The translations under genes and the position numbers were made by a program. A stretch of DNA of 64,000 nucleotides from Pseudomonas taiwanensis DSM 21245 (lineage in GTDB: Bacteria; Pseudomonadota; Gammaproteobacteria; Pseudomonadales; Pseudomonadaceae), in contig NZ_KE384450.1 in assembly GCF_000425785.1 (NCBI RefSeq), positions 344,545 through 408,544 on the forward strand, read 5' to 3'. Shown here in pieces: positions 43,234 to 52,388 of this stretch. Each line of letters starts with the position of its first letter. The stretch's first letter is position 1. The notes beneath the pieces are model-generated. The model did not search any database, was not told the DNA's origin, and was given only the letters and a program-made list of their open reading frames with translations.

Positions 43234-44216
43234 TTCGTCTGCTGTTCGCGGCCTGCCTTGCGTTGGTTGCCCTGCCGAGCCTGGCGGGCAACTGGCCGGA
43301 GCTCAAGCTCACCGCAGAGCACCCGATCGAGGGCATGCGTGGTGGCAACCTGTCCGGTCTGGCCTTTTGCCGCGGCGGCTTATGGGGCGTGTCCGACCGG
43401 GATGACGACCGCATCTACCGCTTCGACCAGCAAGGTGCAGTCTGGCGTGCCCAGCCGCTGACCTTCACGCCGCCGCCCGTGCCGGAAAGCGGCTTGCCCT
43501 GGGGGCTGAAGTCGCGCAACTGGGCGGCTTCGTACATTCGCGGTGGCGAATTGGACTACGAAGGCATTACCTGCGATCAGGCAGGCAATATCTTCCTGGT
43601 CAGCGAGGCCCACGCGGCGGTGCTGCAGTTGCCCGTCGACGGGGAGCCAGTCTGGTTGAAGATCGACCCTGCGATGATTCGCCAGGCCCGTGCCAGTGGC
43701 ATGCTGCTGAACTTCAATGCCTTGTTCGAAGGACTGGCGATCAACCCGGCGGGCGACCGCCTGTGGTTGGCAGCAGAGCGTGAGCGCCGGGGCCTGGTGG
43801 CGGTGCAGCGCCAGCAGTCGGTCTGGACCTGCGAGCGCAGTTGCGTGCTGCTCAGCGAGGCCGGTGTCGAGATGCAGCCCGCACAGATGCCTAACCCGCA
43901 AGCGTTATCGCGAGACTTTTCCGATCTGGCCTGGTTCGACGGCAAGCTATTCACGCTCGAGCGCAACGCCTACCGCATCTGCCGTCGCGATGCCGGTACG
44001 GGCACGGTCGAGCGTTGCTGGTCGTTCGCCGCCGATGCCCTGGTGGAGGGGCGCCGGTATGATCAGCCGTTCGGTCTGGCCGAGGCCTTGGTAATCGATG
44101 CGAAAGGGGCCTGGGTCGGCCTGGACAACAACAACGGCGACCGTGCCGACGGTGAAACGCGCCCGATCGTCTGGCGCTTCGCTGCGCCCGAAGGTGGTTG
44201 GAGTGCCAAGCCATGA
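43230..44216 (+). CDS. Secreted phytase-like/esterase-like protein
   Basis: The 328-residue protein starts at TTG 43230, overlapping the parE stop. It has a signal peptide (MIRLLFAACLALVALPSLAG) and a beta-propeller-like body of the esterase-like activity of phytase type, with GNLSGLAFCRGGLWGVSDRD and FEGLAINPAGDRLWLAAE repeats. The Cys pair WTCERSC would be oxidised in the periplasm. There is no demonstrated substrate. Its place between parE and parC is conserved in Pseudomonas as I recall; the reason is unknown. Confidence 0.8.
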   Translation: MIRLLFAACLALVALPSLAGNWPELKLTAEHPIEGMRGGNLSGLAFCRGGLWGVSDRDDDRIYRFDQQGAVWRAQPLTFTPPPVPESGLPWGLKSRNWAASYIRGGELDYEGITCDQAGNIFLVSEAHAAVLQLPVDGEPVWLKIDPAMIRQARASGMLLNFNALFEGLAINPAGDRLWLAAERERRGLVAVQRQQSVWTCERSCVLLSEAGVEMQPAQMPNPQALSRDFSDLAWFDGKLFTLERNAYRICRRDAGTGTVERCWSFAADALVEGRRYDQPFGLAEALVIDAKGAWVGLDNNNGDRADGETRPIVWRFAAPEGGWSAKP

Positions 44217-44731
44217 GCCAGCCACCGGGAAAGCGCGCGGGCAAGGTCCTGATGTTCGTCGCCTGGGTGGCGGCGCTGTTTCTGGCCACGCGTTTTTTTG
44301 GTGATTGGGAAGCCCGTGAACACAATCCGAACGTGCACGTGCAGTCCGAGCATGGCGAAGGTTTCATCGAGGTGCGCTTGCTGAGCAATGGCCAGGGCCA
44401 TTTCGTCGCGGACGGCGCGATCAATGGCCAGGGGGTGCATTTCATGCTCGACACTGGCGCTACGGATGTGGCGATACCCGAAACGCTGGCCCGCGACCTG
44501 GACCTGGAGCGGGGCAGCCCGGTGACCCTGAGCACCGCCAACGGTCGCACCGAGGGCTATCGGACTCGCCTGGACAGCCTGCAGTTGGGCGATATCCGCC
44601 TGCAAGGCGTGCGCGCACTGGTGGTGCCCGGTCTGGATGGCCAGACGGTACTGCTGGGCATGAGCGCGCTGAAACAACTTGAATTTACCCAGCGCGGCGG
44701 CACCATGCTGCTGCGCCAGAACCTGAAATGA
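44213..44731 (+). CDS. Membrane-anchored retropepsin-like aspartic protease
   Basis: The 172-residue protein begins with an N-terminal membrane anchor (about residues 14-33) and carries FMLDTGATDVAIPE, the DTGA active-site motif of retropepsin-like proteases (clan AA, TIGR02281 type), followed by VTLSTANG and VLLGMSALKQ. One domain would make a homodimeric active site in the periplasm. It is coupled to the preceding gene by ATGA and lies ten bases before parC. The substrate is unknown. Confidence 0.87.
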   Translation: MSQPPGKRAGKVLMFVAWVAALFLATRFFGDWEAREHNPNVHVQSEHGEGFIEVRLLSNGQGHFVADGAINGQGVHFMLDTGATDVAIPETLARDLDLERGSPVTLSTANGRTEGYRTRLDSLQLGDIRLQGVRALVVPGLDGQTVLLGMSALKQLEFTQRGGTMLLRQNLK

Positions 44732-44741
44732 CGAGGCCCGC

Positions 44742-47000
44742 ATGAGCGACTCACTGGAACTCAGCCTCGACGGCGTCGAACGCCGCTCGCTGGCTGACTT
44801 CACCGAACAGGCCTACCTCAACTATTCCATGTACGTGATCATGGACCGGGCCCTGCCGCATATCGGCGACGGCCTGAAGCCGGTGCAGCGACGCATCGTC
44901 TACGCCATGAGCGAGTTGGGGCTCGATGCCGACGCCAAGCACAAGAAATCCGCCCGTACCGTCGGTGACGTGCTCGGCAAGTTCCACCCCCACGGCGACT
45001 CGGCCTGCTACGAAGCGATGGTGTTGATGGCGCAGCCGTTCAGCTACCGCTACACCCTGGTCGATGGCCAGGGTAACTGGGGTGCGCCGGATGATCCGAA
45101 GTCGTTCGCCGCGATGCGTTACACCGAGGCGCGCCTGTCGCGTTACTCCGAAGTGCTGCTCAGCGAGCTGGGCCAAGGTACGGTGGACTGGGTGCCGAAC
45201 TTCGACGGTACCTTGCAGGAGCCGGCGGTGCTGCCGGCGCGCCTGCCGAACATCCTGCTCAACGGCACCACGGGTATCGCCGTGGGCATGGCGACCGACG
45301 TGCCGCCGCACAACCTGCGCGAGGTGGCCAGCGCCTGTGTGCGCCTGCTCGACGAGCCCAAGGCCACCATCGAGCAACTGTGCGAGCATATCCAGGGCCC
45401 GGATTACCCGACCGAAGCCGAAATCGTCACGCCGCGTGCCGAGATCCTCAAGATCTACGAAAGTGGCCGCGGCTCGATCCGCATGCGTGCGGTCTATCGC
45501 GTCGAAGACGGCGATATCGTGGTCACCGCGCTGCCGCATCAGGTCTCCGGTGCCAAGGTGCTGGAGCAGATCGCCGCGCAGATGCAGGCAAAGAAGCTGC
45601 CGATGGTTGCCGACCTGCGCGATGAGTCGGACCACGAGAACCCTTGCCGTATCGTCATCATCCCGCGTTCCAACCGTGTGGATGCCGCCGAACTGATGCA
45701 GCACCTGTTCGCTACCACTGATCTGGAAAGCAGTTATCGGGTCAACGTCAACATCATTGGTCTGGATGGCCGTCCGCAGCTCAAGAATCTGCGTGCGCTG
45801 TTGCTGGAGTGGCTGGAATACCGCATCGGTACTGTCCGCCGCCGCCTGCAGCACCGTCTGGAAAAGGTCGAGAAGCGCCTGCACCTGTTGGAGGGTTTGC
45901 TCACCGCGTTCCTCAACCTGGACGAAGTGATCCACATCATCCGCACCGAGGACCAGCCCAAGCAGGCCCTGATCGCGCGTTTCGACCTGACTGAAATCCA
46001 GGCCGAGTACATCCTTGAAACCCGCTTGCGCCAGCTGGCTCGCCTGGAAGAAATGAAAATCCGTGGCGAGCAGGACGAGTTGCTCAAGGAACAGGCCAAG
46101 CTGCTCGCGCTGCTTGGCAGCGATGCGAAACTGCGCAAGCTGGTGCGCAGCGAGCTGATCAAGGACGCTGAAACCTACGGCGACGACCGCCGTTCGCCGA
46201 TCGTCGAGCGCGCAGAGGCCAAGGCGCTGTCGGAAAATGAGCTGATGCCGACTGAGCCTGTGACCGTGGTGTTGTCGGAAAAGGGCTGGGTACGCTGCGC
46301 CAAAGGCCACGATATCGATGCCACCGGGCTTTCGTACAAGGCGGGCGACGGCTTCAAGGCGGCGGCTGCTGGTCGCTCCAACCAGTTTGCCGTGCTCATC
46401 GACTCGACCGGCCGCAGCTATTCGCTGGCTGCGCACACCCTGCCTTCGGCACGGGGCCAGGGTGAGCCACTGACCGGTCGTCTGACACCGCCGCCAGGTG
46501 CCACCTTCGAGTGCGTGCTATTGCCGGACGACGATGCGCTCTACGTGGTGGCTTCGGACGCCGGTTACGGCTTCGTGGTCAAGGGCGAGGACCTGCAGGC
46601 GAAGAACAAGGCCGGCAAGGGCCTGCTGAGCCTGCCAAACGGTGCCAAGGTGATGACTCCGCGCCCGGTGGCCAACCGTGAGCAGGACTGGCTGGCCGCG
46701 GTGACGAGCGAAGGGCGCCTGCTGGTGTTCAAGGTTGCCGACCTGCCGCAGTTGGCCAAGGGCAAGGGCAACAAGATCATTGGCGTGCCCGGTGATCGAG
46801 TGGCCAGCCGTGAAGAATTTGTCACAGATTTGGCCGTCATCGCCGAGGGAGCGACTCTTGTGTTGCAAGCTGGCAAGCGTACCCTATCCCTGAAACCAGA
46901 TGACCTTGAGCACTACAAGGGTGAGCGGGGCCGACGCGGTAGTAAGCTGCCACGCGGGTTCCAGCGGGTAGACGGGTTGCAGGTGGAAGTCCCGGCATAA
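44742..47000 (+). CDS. parC: DNA topoisomerase IV subunit A (ParC)
   Basis: ParC is the DNA breakage-rejoining subunit of topoisomerase IV. The 752-residue protein has the catalytic Tyr127 in AMRYTEARLS and the quinolone-resistance region HPHGDSACYE with Ser87 and Glu91, the residues found in susceptible Pseudomonas. The C-terminal domain (about 490-740) is the beta-pinwheel. It ends the parE-parC operon and is followed by a stem-loop. Confidence 0.98.
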   Translation: MSDSLELSLDGVERRSLADFTEQAYLNYSMYVIMDRALPHIGDGLKPVQRRIVYAMSELGLDADAKHKKSARTVGDVLGKFHPHGDSACYEAMVLMAQPFSYRYTLVDGQGNWGAPDDPKSFAAMRYTEARLSRYSEVLLSELGQGTVDWVPNFDGTLQEPAVLPARLPNILLNGTTGIAVGMATDVPPHNLREVASACVRLLDEPKATIEQLCEHIQGPDYPTEAEIVTPRAEILKIYESGRGSIRMRAVYRVEDGDIVVTALPHQVSGAKVLEQIAAQMQAKKLPMVADLRDESDHENPCRIVIIPRSNRVDAAELMQHLFATTDLESSYRVNVNIIGLDGRPQLKNLRALLLEWLEYRIGTVRRRLQHRLEKVEKRLHLLEGLLTAFLNLDEVIHIIRTEDQPKQALIARFDLTEIQAEYILETRLRQLARLEEMKIRGEQDELLKEQAKLLALLGSDAKLRKLVRSELIKDAETYGDDRRSPIVERAEAKALSENELMPTEPVTVVLSEKGWVRCAKGHDIDATGLSYKAGDGFKAAAAGRSNQFAVLIDSTGRSYSLAAHTLPSARGQGEPLTGRLTPPPGATFECVLLPDDDALYVVASDAGYGFVVKGEDLQAKNKAGKGLLSLPNGAKVMTPRPVANREQDWLAAVTSEGRLLVFKVADLPQLAKGKGNKIIGVPGDRVASREEFVTDLAVIAEGATLVLQAGKRTLSLKPDDLEHYKGERGRRGSKLPRGFQRVDGLQVEVPA

Positions 47001-47010
47001 GCGAGTAGTC

Positions 47011-47045
47011 TGTCTGGAACGGCAATTTCAGCGTCGTTCCAGGCA
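47011..47045 (+). terminator. Stem-loop after parC
   Basis: CTGGAACG (47014-47021) and CGTTCCAG (47035-47042) form an 8-bp stem with a 13-base loop. There is no T-run, so it is either a factor-dependent end or an mRNA-stabilising hairpin. Confidence 0.4.
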
Positions 47046-47175
47046 GAAATGCTGGAGTCGGGCCAATATTTCGCGGATGATAGTGCCCTTGTGGTGCCGG
47101 CGTGGCCGAGTACCCGATTGAATCTACATGAGTATCACTGCGGTTTGCCTGGTGGCGACCGCCTGGATGGGATGA

Positions 47176-47886
47176 ATGAAATTCCTGCGCCTTCCATTTG
47201 CGCTGCTGATGACGGGTTTGCTGGGACTGGGCGGATGCAGCATGCATCAGCCCATGGCCCTGTACCAACTCGATAGTGGTGATCCCGGCCAGCCTTCGCA
47301 GAGTGCGGGCATGGCCGTGGTGCTCGGCCCGGTATCGATCGCCGATTACCTGCAGCGCGAAACCTTCCTGCAGCGTCAGCCTGACGGCAGCTTGAGTTCG
47401 GCCACCGATGGCCGTTGGGCGGGCAGCCTGTCGGCGGATATCGATCAATTGCTGGTACGTCAGCTGGCCTGGCGCCTGGACAGCCAGCGCGTCGTCCTGG
47501 CCCCGGCGAGCACGGGCTTCACGCCGGACGTGCAGGTGCTGCTGTCGATTACCCGCCTGGATTCGGGCAAGAACCAACCGGCGATCCTCGACGCCCAGTG
47601 GCGTCTGCTCGACCGTCGTGGCCACGTCCGTGACAACCGCATCGTCCACCTCGAGCAGCCGCACGAGGGTAGCGAAGCTTCGCAAGTGCAAGCCCAGGGG
47701 CAGTTGCTGCAGAAGCTGGCTGAACAGTTGAGCACCGCGGTCAAGCCGTTGGCCAATCAACCGGCCATCGCCGAAGAGGCGCCGAAGAAACCCGCTGCAC
47801 CGGTGCAGGTGAAGAAAGGGCCAGAGAAATCCAAGATTCCGATGGCGTCACCGATTCGTACCGATATGGAAGTCTATCGGTTCTGA
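47176..47886 (+). CDS. PqiC/ABC-transport auxiliary lipoprotein
   Basis: The 236-residue precursor has a lipobox at LGLGGCS (Cys21) and then the PqiC-type domain, beginning MALYQLDSG and containing VVLGPVSIADYLQRETFLQR and ADIDQLLVRQLAWRL. Members act with MCE-type lipid transporters in the outer membrane, but no mce or pqiAB gene is adjacent here. The tail is Pro/Lys-rich. A bidirectional terminator follows. Confidence 0.83.
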   Translation: MKFLRLPFALLMTGLLGLGGCSMHQPMALYQLDSGDPGQPSQSAGMAVVLGPVSIADYLQRETFLQRQPDGSLSSATDGRWAGSLSADIDQLLVRQLAWRLDSQRVVLAPASTGFTPDVQVLLSITRLDSGKNQPAILDAQWRLLDRRGHVRDNRIVHLEQPHEGSEASQVQAQGQLLQKLAEQLSTAVKPLANQPAIAEEAPKKPAAPVQVKKGPEKSKIPMASPIRTDMEVYRF

Positions 47887-47894
47887 TCGAACCG

Positions 47895-47940
47895 CCAGGC
47901 AAAAAAAGGCCCGCATCGCTGCGGGCTTTTTTGTGCCTGG
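47895..47940. terminator. Bidirectional rho-independent terminator
   Basis: AAAAAAAGGCCCGC, loop ATCGCT, GCGGGCTTTTTT sits inside a larger CCAGGCA/TGCCTGG stem. It serves the lipoprotein gene and the convergent YtjB-like gene. Confidence 0.93.
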
Positions 47941-47996
47941 CATTCTGGCCATGCAGCCTCTGCAGGGCGCCGGCTCCAGGAACGCTTGGCCGGCGA

Positions 47997-49454
47997 TCAG
48001 GCTCGGCGCTCGTGCATGCGCGCCAGTTGCCGCTCCAGCATCGACGGATAAGGCTCCATCAAGCGTTCTACGCAGCACGCGCCTTCAGGGCTGGCGATCG
48101 GCCGGATACGAGCCCGCTGGCGAATCAGGTTGTCATCGCTGATCTGGCGCTCGACCAGCAGCAGGTTGCGGCTGTGCTGGGACAGGGCCAGGGCGTCCTG
48201 GGCCTTTTCGGTCATCAGCAGGTCGACCTGCTCCATACCTTGCAGATCATCGCCCGATACGAGGCCCAACTGCAGTTGCAGGGTAATACCGCTGTCCGCC
48301 ACTTCGATCTGCAGTGCATGGCCCAAGGCGCGCAGCAACTCGCCACAGCAGATGGCATTGGTCAGGTAGTCCTCGCCACTGTCGCCACTGTGGAAGAGCA
48401 CCAGGGTGCTGCCGTCATTGAGCGTGTAGGTTTCGCCTTCGTACAGCGACGCCGCTTGTTCCAGGCAGTCGCGGTAACGCTCCAGCAGCTCGGTCAGGCG
48501 TGTGCGTGGCAAACGGCGCAGCTGCTCCTGGGAGCCCAGCTGGACCGCTAGCACTGCGGTGTTCTGCGGCTCGCTGGAGGAGACAGCGCTGGCCTTGGGG
48601 GGGCTGTCTTCGTCCAACAGCCCGGCAAACGCCTCATCGTCTTCGTCGTCCGCCTGCGCCACGGCGTGCGCTCGTGGTGCTGGCTTGGCGGTGGTGGCGA
48701 CGTCGTGCAGGTCGTCGAAGCTGTCCTCGTCGTCTTCCTCTTCCTCCGGCTCCGGGGGCGGAGGAGGGGCCAGGCGTGCGTGCAGTTGGCGAGCCAGGTC
48801 GCCGATTTCATCCTGACGGTCGGTAGCCGGGGTATAGGGGTGCGGATCACGCAGCCATACGCGCAGTTGCAGCAGCGGCGTGGTGATGTAACGGCCCTGG
48901 CGCAGGCTCAGGCTCAAAGCCAGTGCCAGTAGGATCGCAGCCAGGATGCCCATGCTTTGCAGGCTGATCAGCATCGGTTGCTGGAACTGGCTCATGTCCA
49001 GGCTGATGCGCAGTTGCCCGGCGGTCACGTCCTGGAAGGTGATTTTGGTCTGATACAGGCCCTCGGCCTCGCCCAGCAGGCTGTTGCGCGGGCGCTGGCC
49101 GGCTTCGGCCAGTATGCGGTTATCCACGCTGTAGATGGCGGCATGGGCTACCAGCGGGTTCTTCACCAGGTTGCCCAGCAGCACGTTGAGGCTGAGGATG
49201 TCGTTGGACACCAGCAACTCGGTCGCCGAGGTGGCGGTCTGGGTGGTCAGGCTCTGGCCAAGGGCGTCGGCCTGTTCGTGCATGGCCTGCTTGAATTGCA
49301 GGCCCATCACGCAGGCGTAGATCACTAACGCTAGCGCCACCAGGAAAATGTTGGTGATGGCGATGCGCAGTGCCAGGGGAATGCGACGTTGGCGCAGGGC
49401 ACGGAAGATCATCAGGAAGAAGTTGTCTGGTTTGACGGGCGTAGGCCGGTTCAC
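47997..49454 (-). CDS. AhpA/YtjB-type inner-membrane protein divergent from serB
   Basis: The product is about 485 residues from GTG 49454. Two membrane helices (about residues 27-50 and 160-180) flank a periplasmic domain (LSLNVLLGNLVKNPLVAHAA, AIYSVDNRILAEAG), and an HAMP-like segment follows (RQGRYITTPLLQLRVWLRD). A very acidic Pro-rich linker then leads into a C-terminal domain similar to nucleotide-cyclase folds. This layout matches the YtjB/Smp membrane proteins typically found upstream of serB. It has no known biochemical role. The start is uncertain because an ATG at 49517 gives a longer frame. Confidence 0.75.
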   Translation of the reverse strand: MNRPTPVKPDNFFLMIFRALRQRRIPLALRIAITNIFLVALALVIYACVMGLQFKQAMHEQADALGQSLTTQTATSATELLVSNDILSLNVLLGNLVKNPLVAHAAIYSVDNRILAEAGQRPRNSLLGEAEGLYQTKITFQDVTAGQLRISLDMSQFQQPMLISLQSMGILAAILLALALSLSLRQGRYITTPLLQLRVWLRDPHPYTPATDRQDEIGDLARQLHARLAPPPPPEPEEEEDDEDSFDDLHDVATTAKPAPRAHAVAQADDEDDEAFAGLLDEDSPPKASAVSSSEPQNTAVLAVQLGSQEQLRRLPRTRLTELLERYRDCLEQAASLYEGETYTLNDGSTLVLFHSGDSGEDYLTNAICCGELLRALGHALQIEVADSGITLQLQLGLVSGDDLQGMEQVDLLMTEKAQDALALSQHSRNLLLVERQISDDNLIRQRARIRPIASPEGACCVERLMEPYPSMLERQLARMHERRA

Positions 49455-49589
49455 AGAGCGCGGCTCTTTATGGCGGAAAAGTGTTGCGCAGTATAGCGAG
49501 CCGTGTTTTGTCGGCAAAGTATCGTTGGCGCCCGATGGTCACGGAAAATCGGTAGAATGCGCATTTTTCATCGAAGTCGGAGCCAGGTT

Positions 49590-50804
49590 GTGCGCGAAAT
49601 CGTCCTGATCAACATCACCGGTGAGGACCGTCCCGGTCTCACTGCGGCCATTACCGGCGTCCTGCTCCAGGGCGGAGTGAACATCCTCGACATAGGTCTT
49701 GCGGTCATGCATGGCACGTTGTCGTTCGGCATCCTGGTCGATATCCCGGACAACGAAGTGTCCACCCGCCTGCTGCAAGCCGTCCAGGCCAAGGCCCATG
49801 AGCTGAACCTGCAGGCGCGCTACACGCCCATTTCCGAGGCTGACTACCAGCACTGGGCTGACGGTCACGGTGAGGCACGCCACATCGTTACGCTGCTCAG
49901 CCGTAAGATCACCCCCGAGCAATTGCAACGGGTGAGTGCGGTCATCAGTAAGTACGAGCTGACCATCGAGCGCATCGAGCGCCTGTCGGCCCGGGTGGTG
50001 CTGGATGCCCAGCAGGAAAAAGGCAAGGCCGCCCTGGAGATCTCCGTCCGTGGCGAACCGAGCGATGCCCAGGCCCTGCGCGCGGACTTCTTCGCCCTGT
50101 CGGACGAGTTGAAGATCGACATCGCCTTCCAGAAGGACGACCTGTATCGCCGCAATCGCCGTCTGGCGGTGTTCGACATGGACTCGACGCTGATTGAGGC
50201 CGAGGTCATCGACGAGTTGGCCAAGGCCGCGGGTGTGGGCGAACAGGTCTCGGCGATCACCGAGCGGGCGATGCGCGGCGAGCTGGATTTTCGCGCCAGC
50301 TTCAAGGAGCGCATGGCGCTGCTCAAGGGCCTGGATGTGGGCGTACTGGACGAGATCGGCGCTTCCCTGCGTCTGACCGAGGGTGCCGAGAACCTGTTCG
50401 CCGAGCTCAAGCGCCTGGGTTACAAGACCGCGATCCTCTCGGGCGGCTTCTCCTACTTCGCCAAGCAGGTCCAGGCGCGCCTGGGCATCGACTATGTGTT
50501 CGCCAACGAACTGGAAGTGGTCGATGGCAAAGTGACCGGCGTGGCCGTGGAGCCGATCGTCGACGCCCAGCGCAAGGCCGACCTGCTGCAGCAACTGGCG
50601 AGCGAAGAGGGCCTGCAACTGGACCAGACCATCGCCGTGGGCGACGGTGCCAACGACTTGCCGATGCTCTCGCTGGCCGGCCTGGGCGTGGCCTTCCGGG
50701 CCAAACCACTGGTGCGTCAGTCGGCCAAACAGGCGATTTCCACCTTGGGCCTCGACGGCGTGCTGTATTTGCTGGGCATGCGCGACCGCGACGCGCGGGG
50801 TTGA
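49590..50804 (+). CDS. serB: Phosphoserine phosphatase SerB
   Basis: SerB performs the last step of serine synthesis, hydrolysing 3-phosphoserine. The 404-residue protein has an N-terminal ACT-like pair (INITGEDRPGLTAAITGVL) and a HAD domain with the nucleophile motif FDMDSTLIEAE (Asp196, Asp198), LSGGFSYFA and GDGANDLPML. GTG 49590 is chosen because it begins VREIVLINITGEDRPG directly after GGAGCCAGG and gives the Pseudomonas length. Confidence 0.95.
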   Translation: MREIVLINITGEDRPGLTAAITGVLLQGGVNILDIGLAVMHGTLSFGILVDIPDNEVSTRLLQAVQAKAHELNLQARYTPISEADYQHWADGHGEARHIVTLLSRKITPEQLQRVSAVISKYELTIERIERLSARVVLDAQQEKGKAALEISVRGEPSDAQALRADFFALSDELKIDIAFQKDDLYRRNRRLAVFDMDSTLIEAEVIDELAKAAGVGEQVSAITERAMRGELDFRASFKERMALLKGLDVGVLDEIGASLRLTEGAENLFAELKRLGYKTAILSGGFSYFAKQVQARLGIDYVFANELEVVDGKVTGVAVEPIVDAQRKADLLQQLASEEGLQLDQTIAVGDGANDLPMLSLAGLGVAFRAKPLVRQSAKQAISTLGLDGVLYLLGMRDRDARG

Positions 50805-50858
50805 TCCCAGCCTCTGGTGCCCTGCACGGCACCGTGGGAGCGGCCTCGAGTCGCCAGA

Positions 50859-50878
50859 GGGCCGCCTGGCGGCCCTTT
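50859..50878 (+). terminator. serB terminator-like hairpin inside a REP-like region
   Basis: GGGCCGC, loop CTG, GCGGCCC is followed by TTT. Adjacent sequence (GTGGGAGCGGCC at about 50834) resembles the REP family at 36273-36342. The rest of the gap up to 51061 shows nothing but a possible promoter region for the lectin gene. Confidence 0.6.
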
Positions 50879-51061
50879 CCCGGTACAAGGCGGCGTCTGC
50901 GGGGCTGAGGGGCGTGGCAACTGGCTGCTACATCGCTGATTGCGAACTGTTCTAAGTCATCCTTTGATCACCATCTAGGCTTGGATCCGTACGGTTCACC
51001 CATCGACCGTGCTGGCCCGGGGGGAGTCCTCGTGGCTATCAACTTCAAGGAGATGAAGTTC

Positions 51062-51463
51062 ATGTTCAAGTACGCAGTGGAGAATCAGTGGGGCGGTAAC
51101 TCGGCACCTTGGCACCCGGGCGGAATCTGGGTAATCGGTGGCCGCGACAATCAGAAGGTGGTGTCGGTGGACGTCAAGTCGACCGATGGAGGTCAGACTC
51201 TGCAAGGTGTCATGACCTATGCCGGCGAGGGACCGATCGGCTTCCAGGGCAAGCGCATCGCGCAGAACCGCTACCAGGTGCAGAACCAGTGGGGTGGCAG
51301 CAGTGCCCCTTGGCATCCGGGCGGGGAGTGGGTGATCGGTGGGCGCGACAACCAGAGCGTCGTCGCCTTGAGCGTCAGGTCCGAGGATGGCGGGCTTACT
51401 CTCAACGGTACCAACACTTACAACAACGAGGGCCCGATCGGCTTCCGCAGCCTGCTCGGTTAG
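51062..51463 (+). CDS. High-mannose lectin of the Oscillatoria agardhii agglutinin (OAA) family
   Basis: The 133-residue protein consists of two tandem repeats with a period of 67 residues: YAVENQWGGNSAPWHPGG (from Tyr4) and YQVQNQWGGSSAPWHPGG (from Tyr71), each followed by WVIGGRDNQ and EGPIGF. This is the beta-barrel lectin fold of OAA and the Pseudomonas fluorescens agglutinin, which bind the branched mannose core of N-glycans. ATG 51062 is chosen because AAGGAG (51047-51052) lies nine bases upstream and gives the family length; earlier in-frame GTG 51032 or ATG 51053 are possible. There is no signal peptide. It is flanked by a REP-like hairpin and a strong terminator and interrupts the serB-psd backbone. 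Confidence 0.93.
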   Translation: MFKYAVENQWGGNSAPWHPGGIWVIGGRDNQKVVSVDVKSTDGGQTLQGVMTYAGEGPIGFQGKRIAQNRYQVQNQWGGSSAPWHPGGEWVIGGRDNQSVVALSVRSEDGGLTLNGTNTYNNEGPIGFRSLLG

Positions 51464-51480
51464 CCATTGCTGCCAAGAAG

Positions 51481-51507
51481 ACGCCCCCGGCCTTGCGCCG
51501 GGGGCGT
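51481..51507. terminator. Strong hairpin between the convergent lectin and psd genes
   Basis: ACGCCCCCGGC and GCCGGGGGCGT form an 11-bp perfect stem over a five-base loop, placed between two converging genes. It could terminate both. Confidence 0.8.
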
Positions 51508-51515
51508 TGAAGCGA

Positions 51516-52379
51516 TCAACCTTGTTGCGGCTGAGCCAGCAGCTGGCCCATGCGCACCGCCGAGCCAGCGCCCAGCGACTCGGCCCACTTCACTTGCTCT
51601 GGACCGAACAGCACGATGGCGGTCGAGCCCAGCTTGAAGCGACCCAGTTCGGCGCCTTTTTCCAGATGAATCGGCGCACGGCTGCCTTCGTCATAGCGGA
51701 ACGTCTTCAGCTCACGCTTGGGGGGCGTGACCAGGCCTGCCCAAACGGTTTCGATCGAGGCGACGATCATCGCACCGACCAGCACCACGGCCATCGGGCC
51801 CCGCTCGGTATCGAACAGGCAGACCACACGCTCGTTGCGAGCGAACAGTTCGGGGACGTTCTCCGCGGTGGTCTGGTTGACCGAGAACAGGCGGCCCGGC
51901 ACATAGACCATTTCGCGCAGGGTGCCGGCAAGCGGCATGTGCACGCGGTGGTAGTCCTTGGGCGACAGGTAGATGGTGGCGAATTCACCGCCCATGAAGG
52001 GCGCCGCCAGGGCAGGGTCGCCGCCCAGCAGCTCCAGCGCGCTGAAGCTGTGGCCCTTGGCCTGGAAGATCCGGCCGTGCTCGATCGGGCCCAGTTGGCT
52101 CACCGCACCGTCGGCCGGGCAAAGGATCGCGCCGGGGGTTTCGTCCAGCGGGCGCGCGCCTGGCTTGAGGGCGCGGGTGAAGAAGGCGTTGAAGTGCTCG
52201 TAGGCGGTGAGGTCTTCGACCAGTGCTTCGTTCATGTTCACCTGGTAGCGCTTGGCGAACCAGGCGGTAAAGGCATTCTTGAACCAGCGCGCGCGGCACT
52301 CGGCGATGCAGCCCGCCAGCCGCGACAGCAGATGATGCGGCAGCAGGTACTGGCTGATGATGAACAAACGGGATTTCAT
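51516..52379 (-). CDS. psd: Phosphatidylserine decarboxylase Psd
   Basis: Psd makes phosphatidylethanolamine at the inner membrane. The 287-residue proenzyme contains the self-cleavage motif LGST at 250-253, where Ser252 becomes the pyruvoyl group of the small alpha subunit. The region HMPLAGTLREMVYVPGRLFSVN is family-typical. It follows the sulfurtransferase gene after nine bases, so the two are likely co-transcribed. Confidence 0.96.
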   Translation of the reverse strand: MKSRLFIISQYLLPHHLLSRLAGCIAECRARWFKNAFTAWFAKRYQVNMNEALVEDLTAYEHFNAFFTRALKPGARPLDETPGAILCPADGAVSQLGPIEHGRIFQAKGHSFSALELLGGDPALAAPFMGGEFATIYLSPKDYHRVHMPLAGTLREMVYVPGRLFSVNQTTAENVPELFARNERVVCLFDTERGPMAVVLVGAMIVASIETVWAGLVTPPKRELKTFRYDEGSRAPIHLEKGAELGRFKLGSTAIVLFGPEQVKWAESLGAGSAVRMGQLLAQPQQG

Positions 52380-52388
52380 GCAGGTTCC

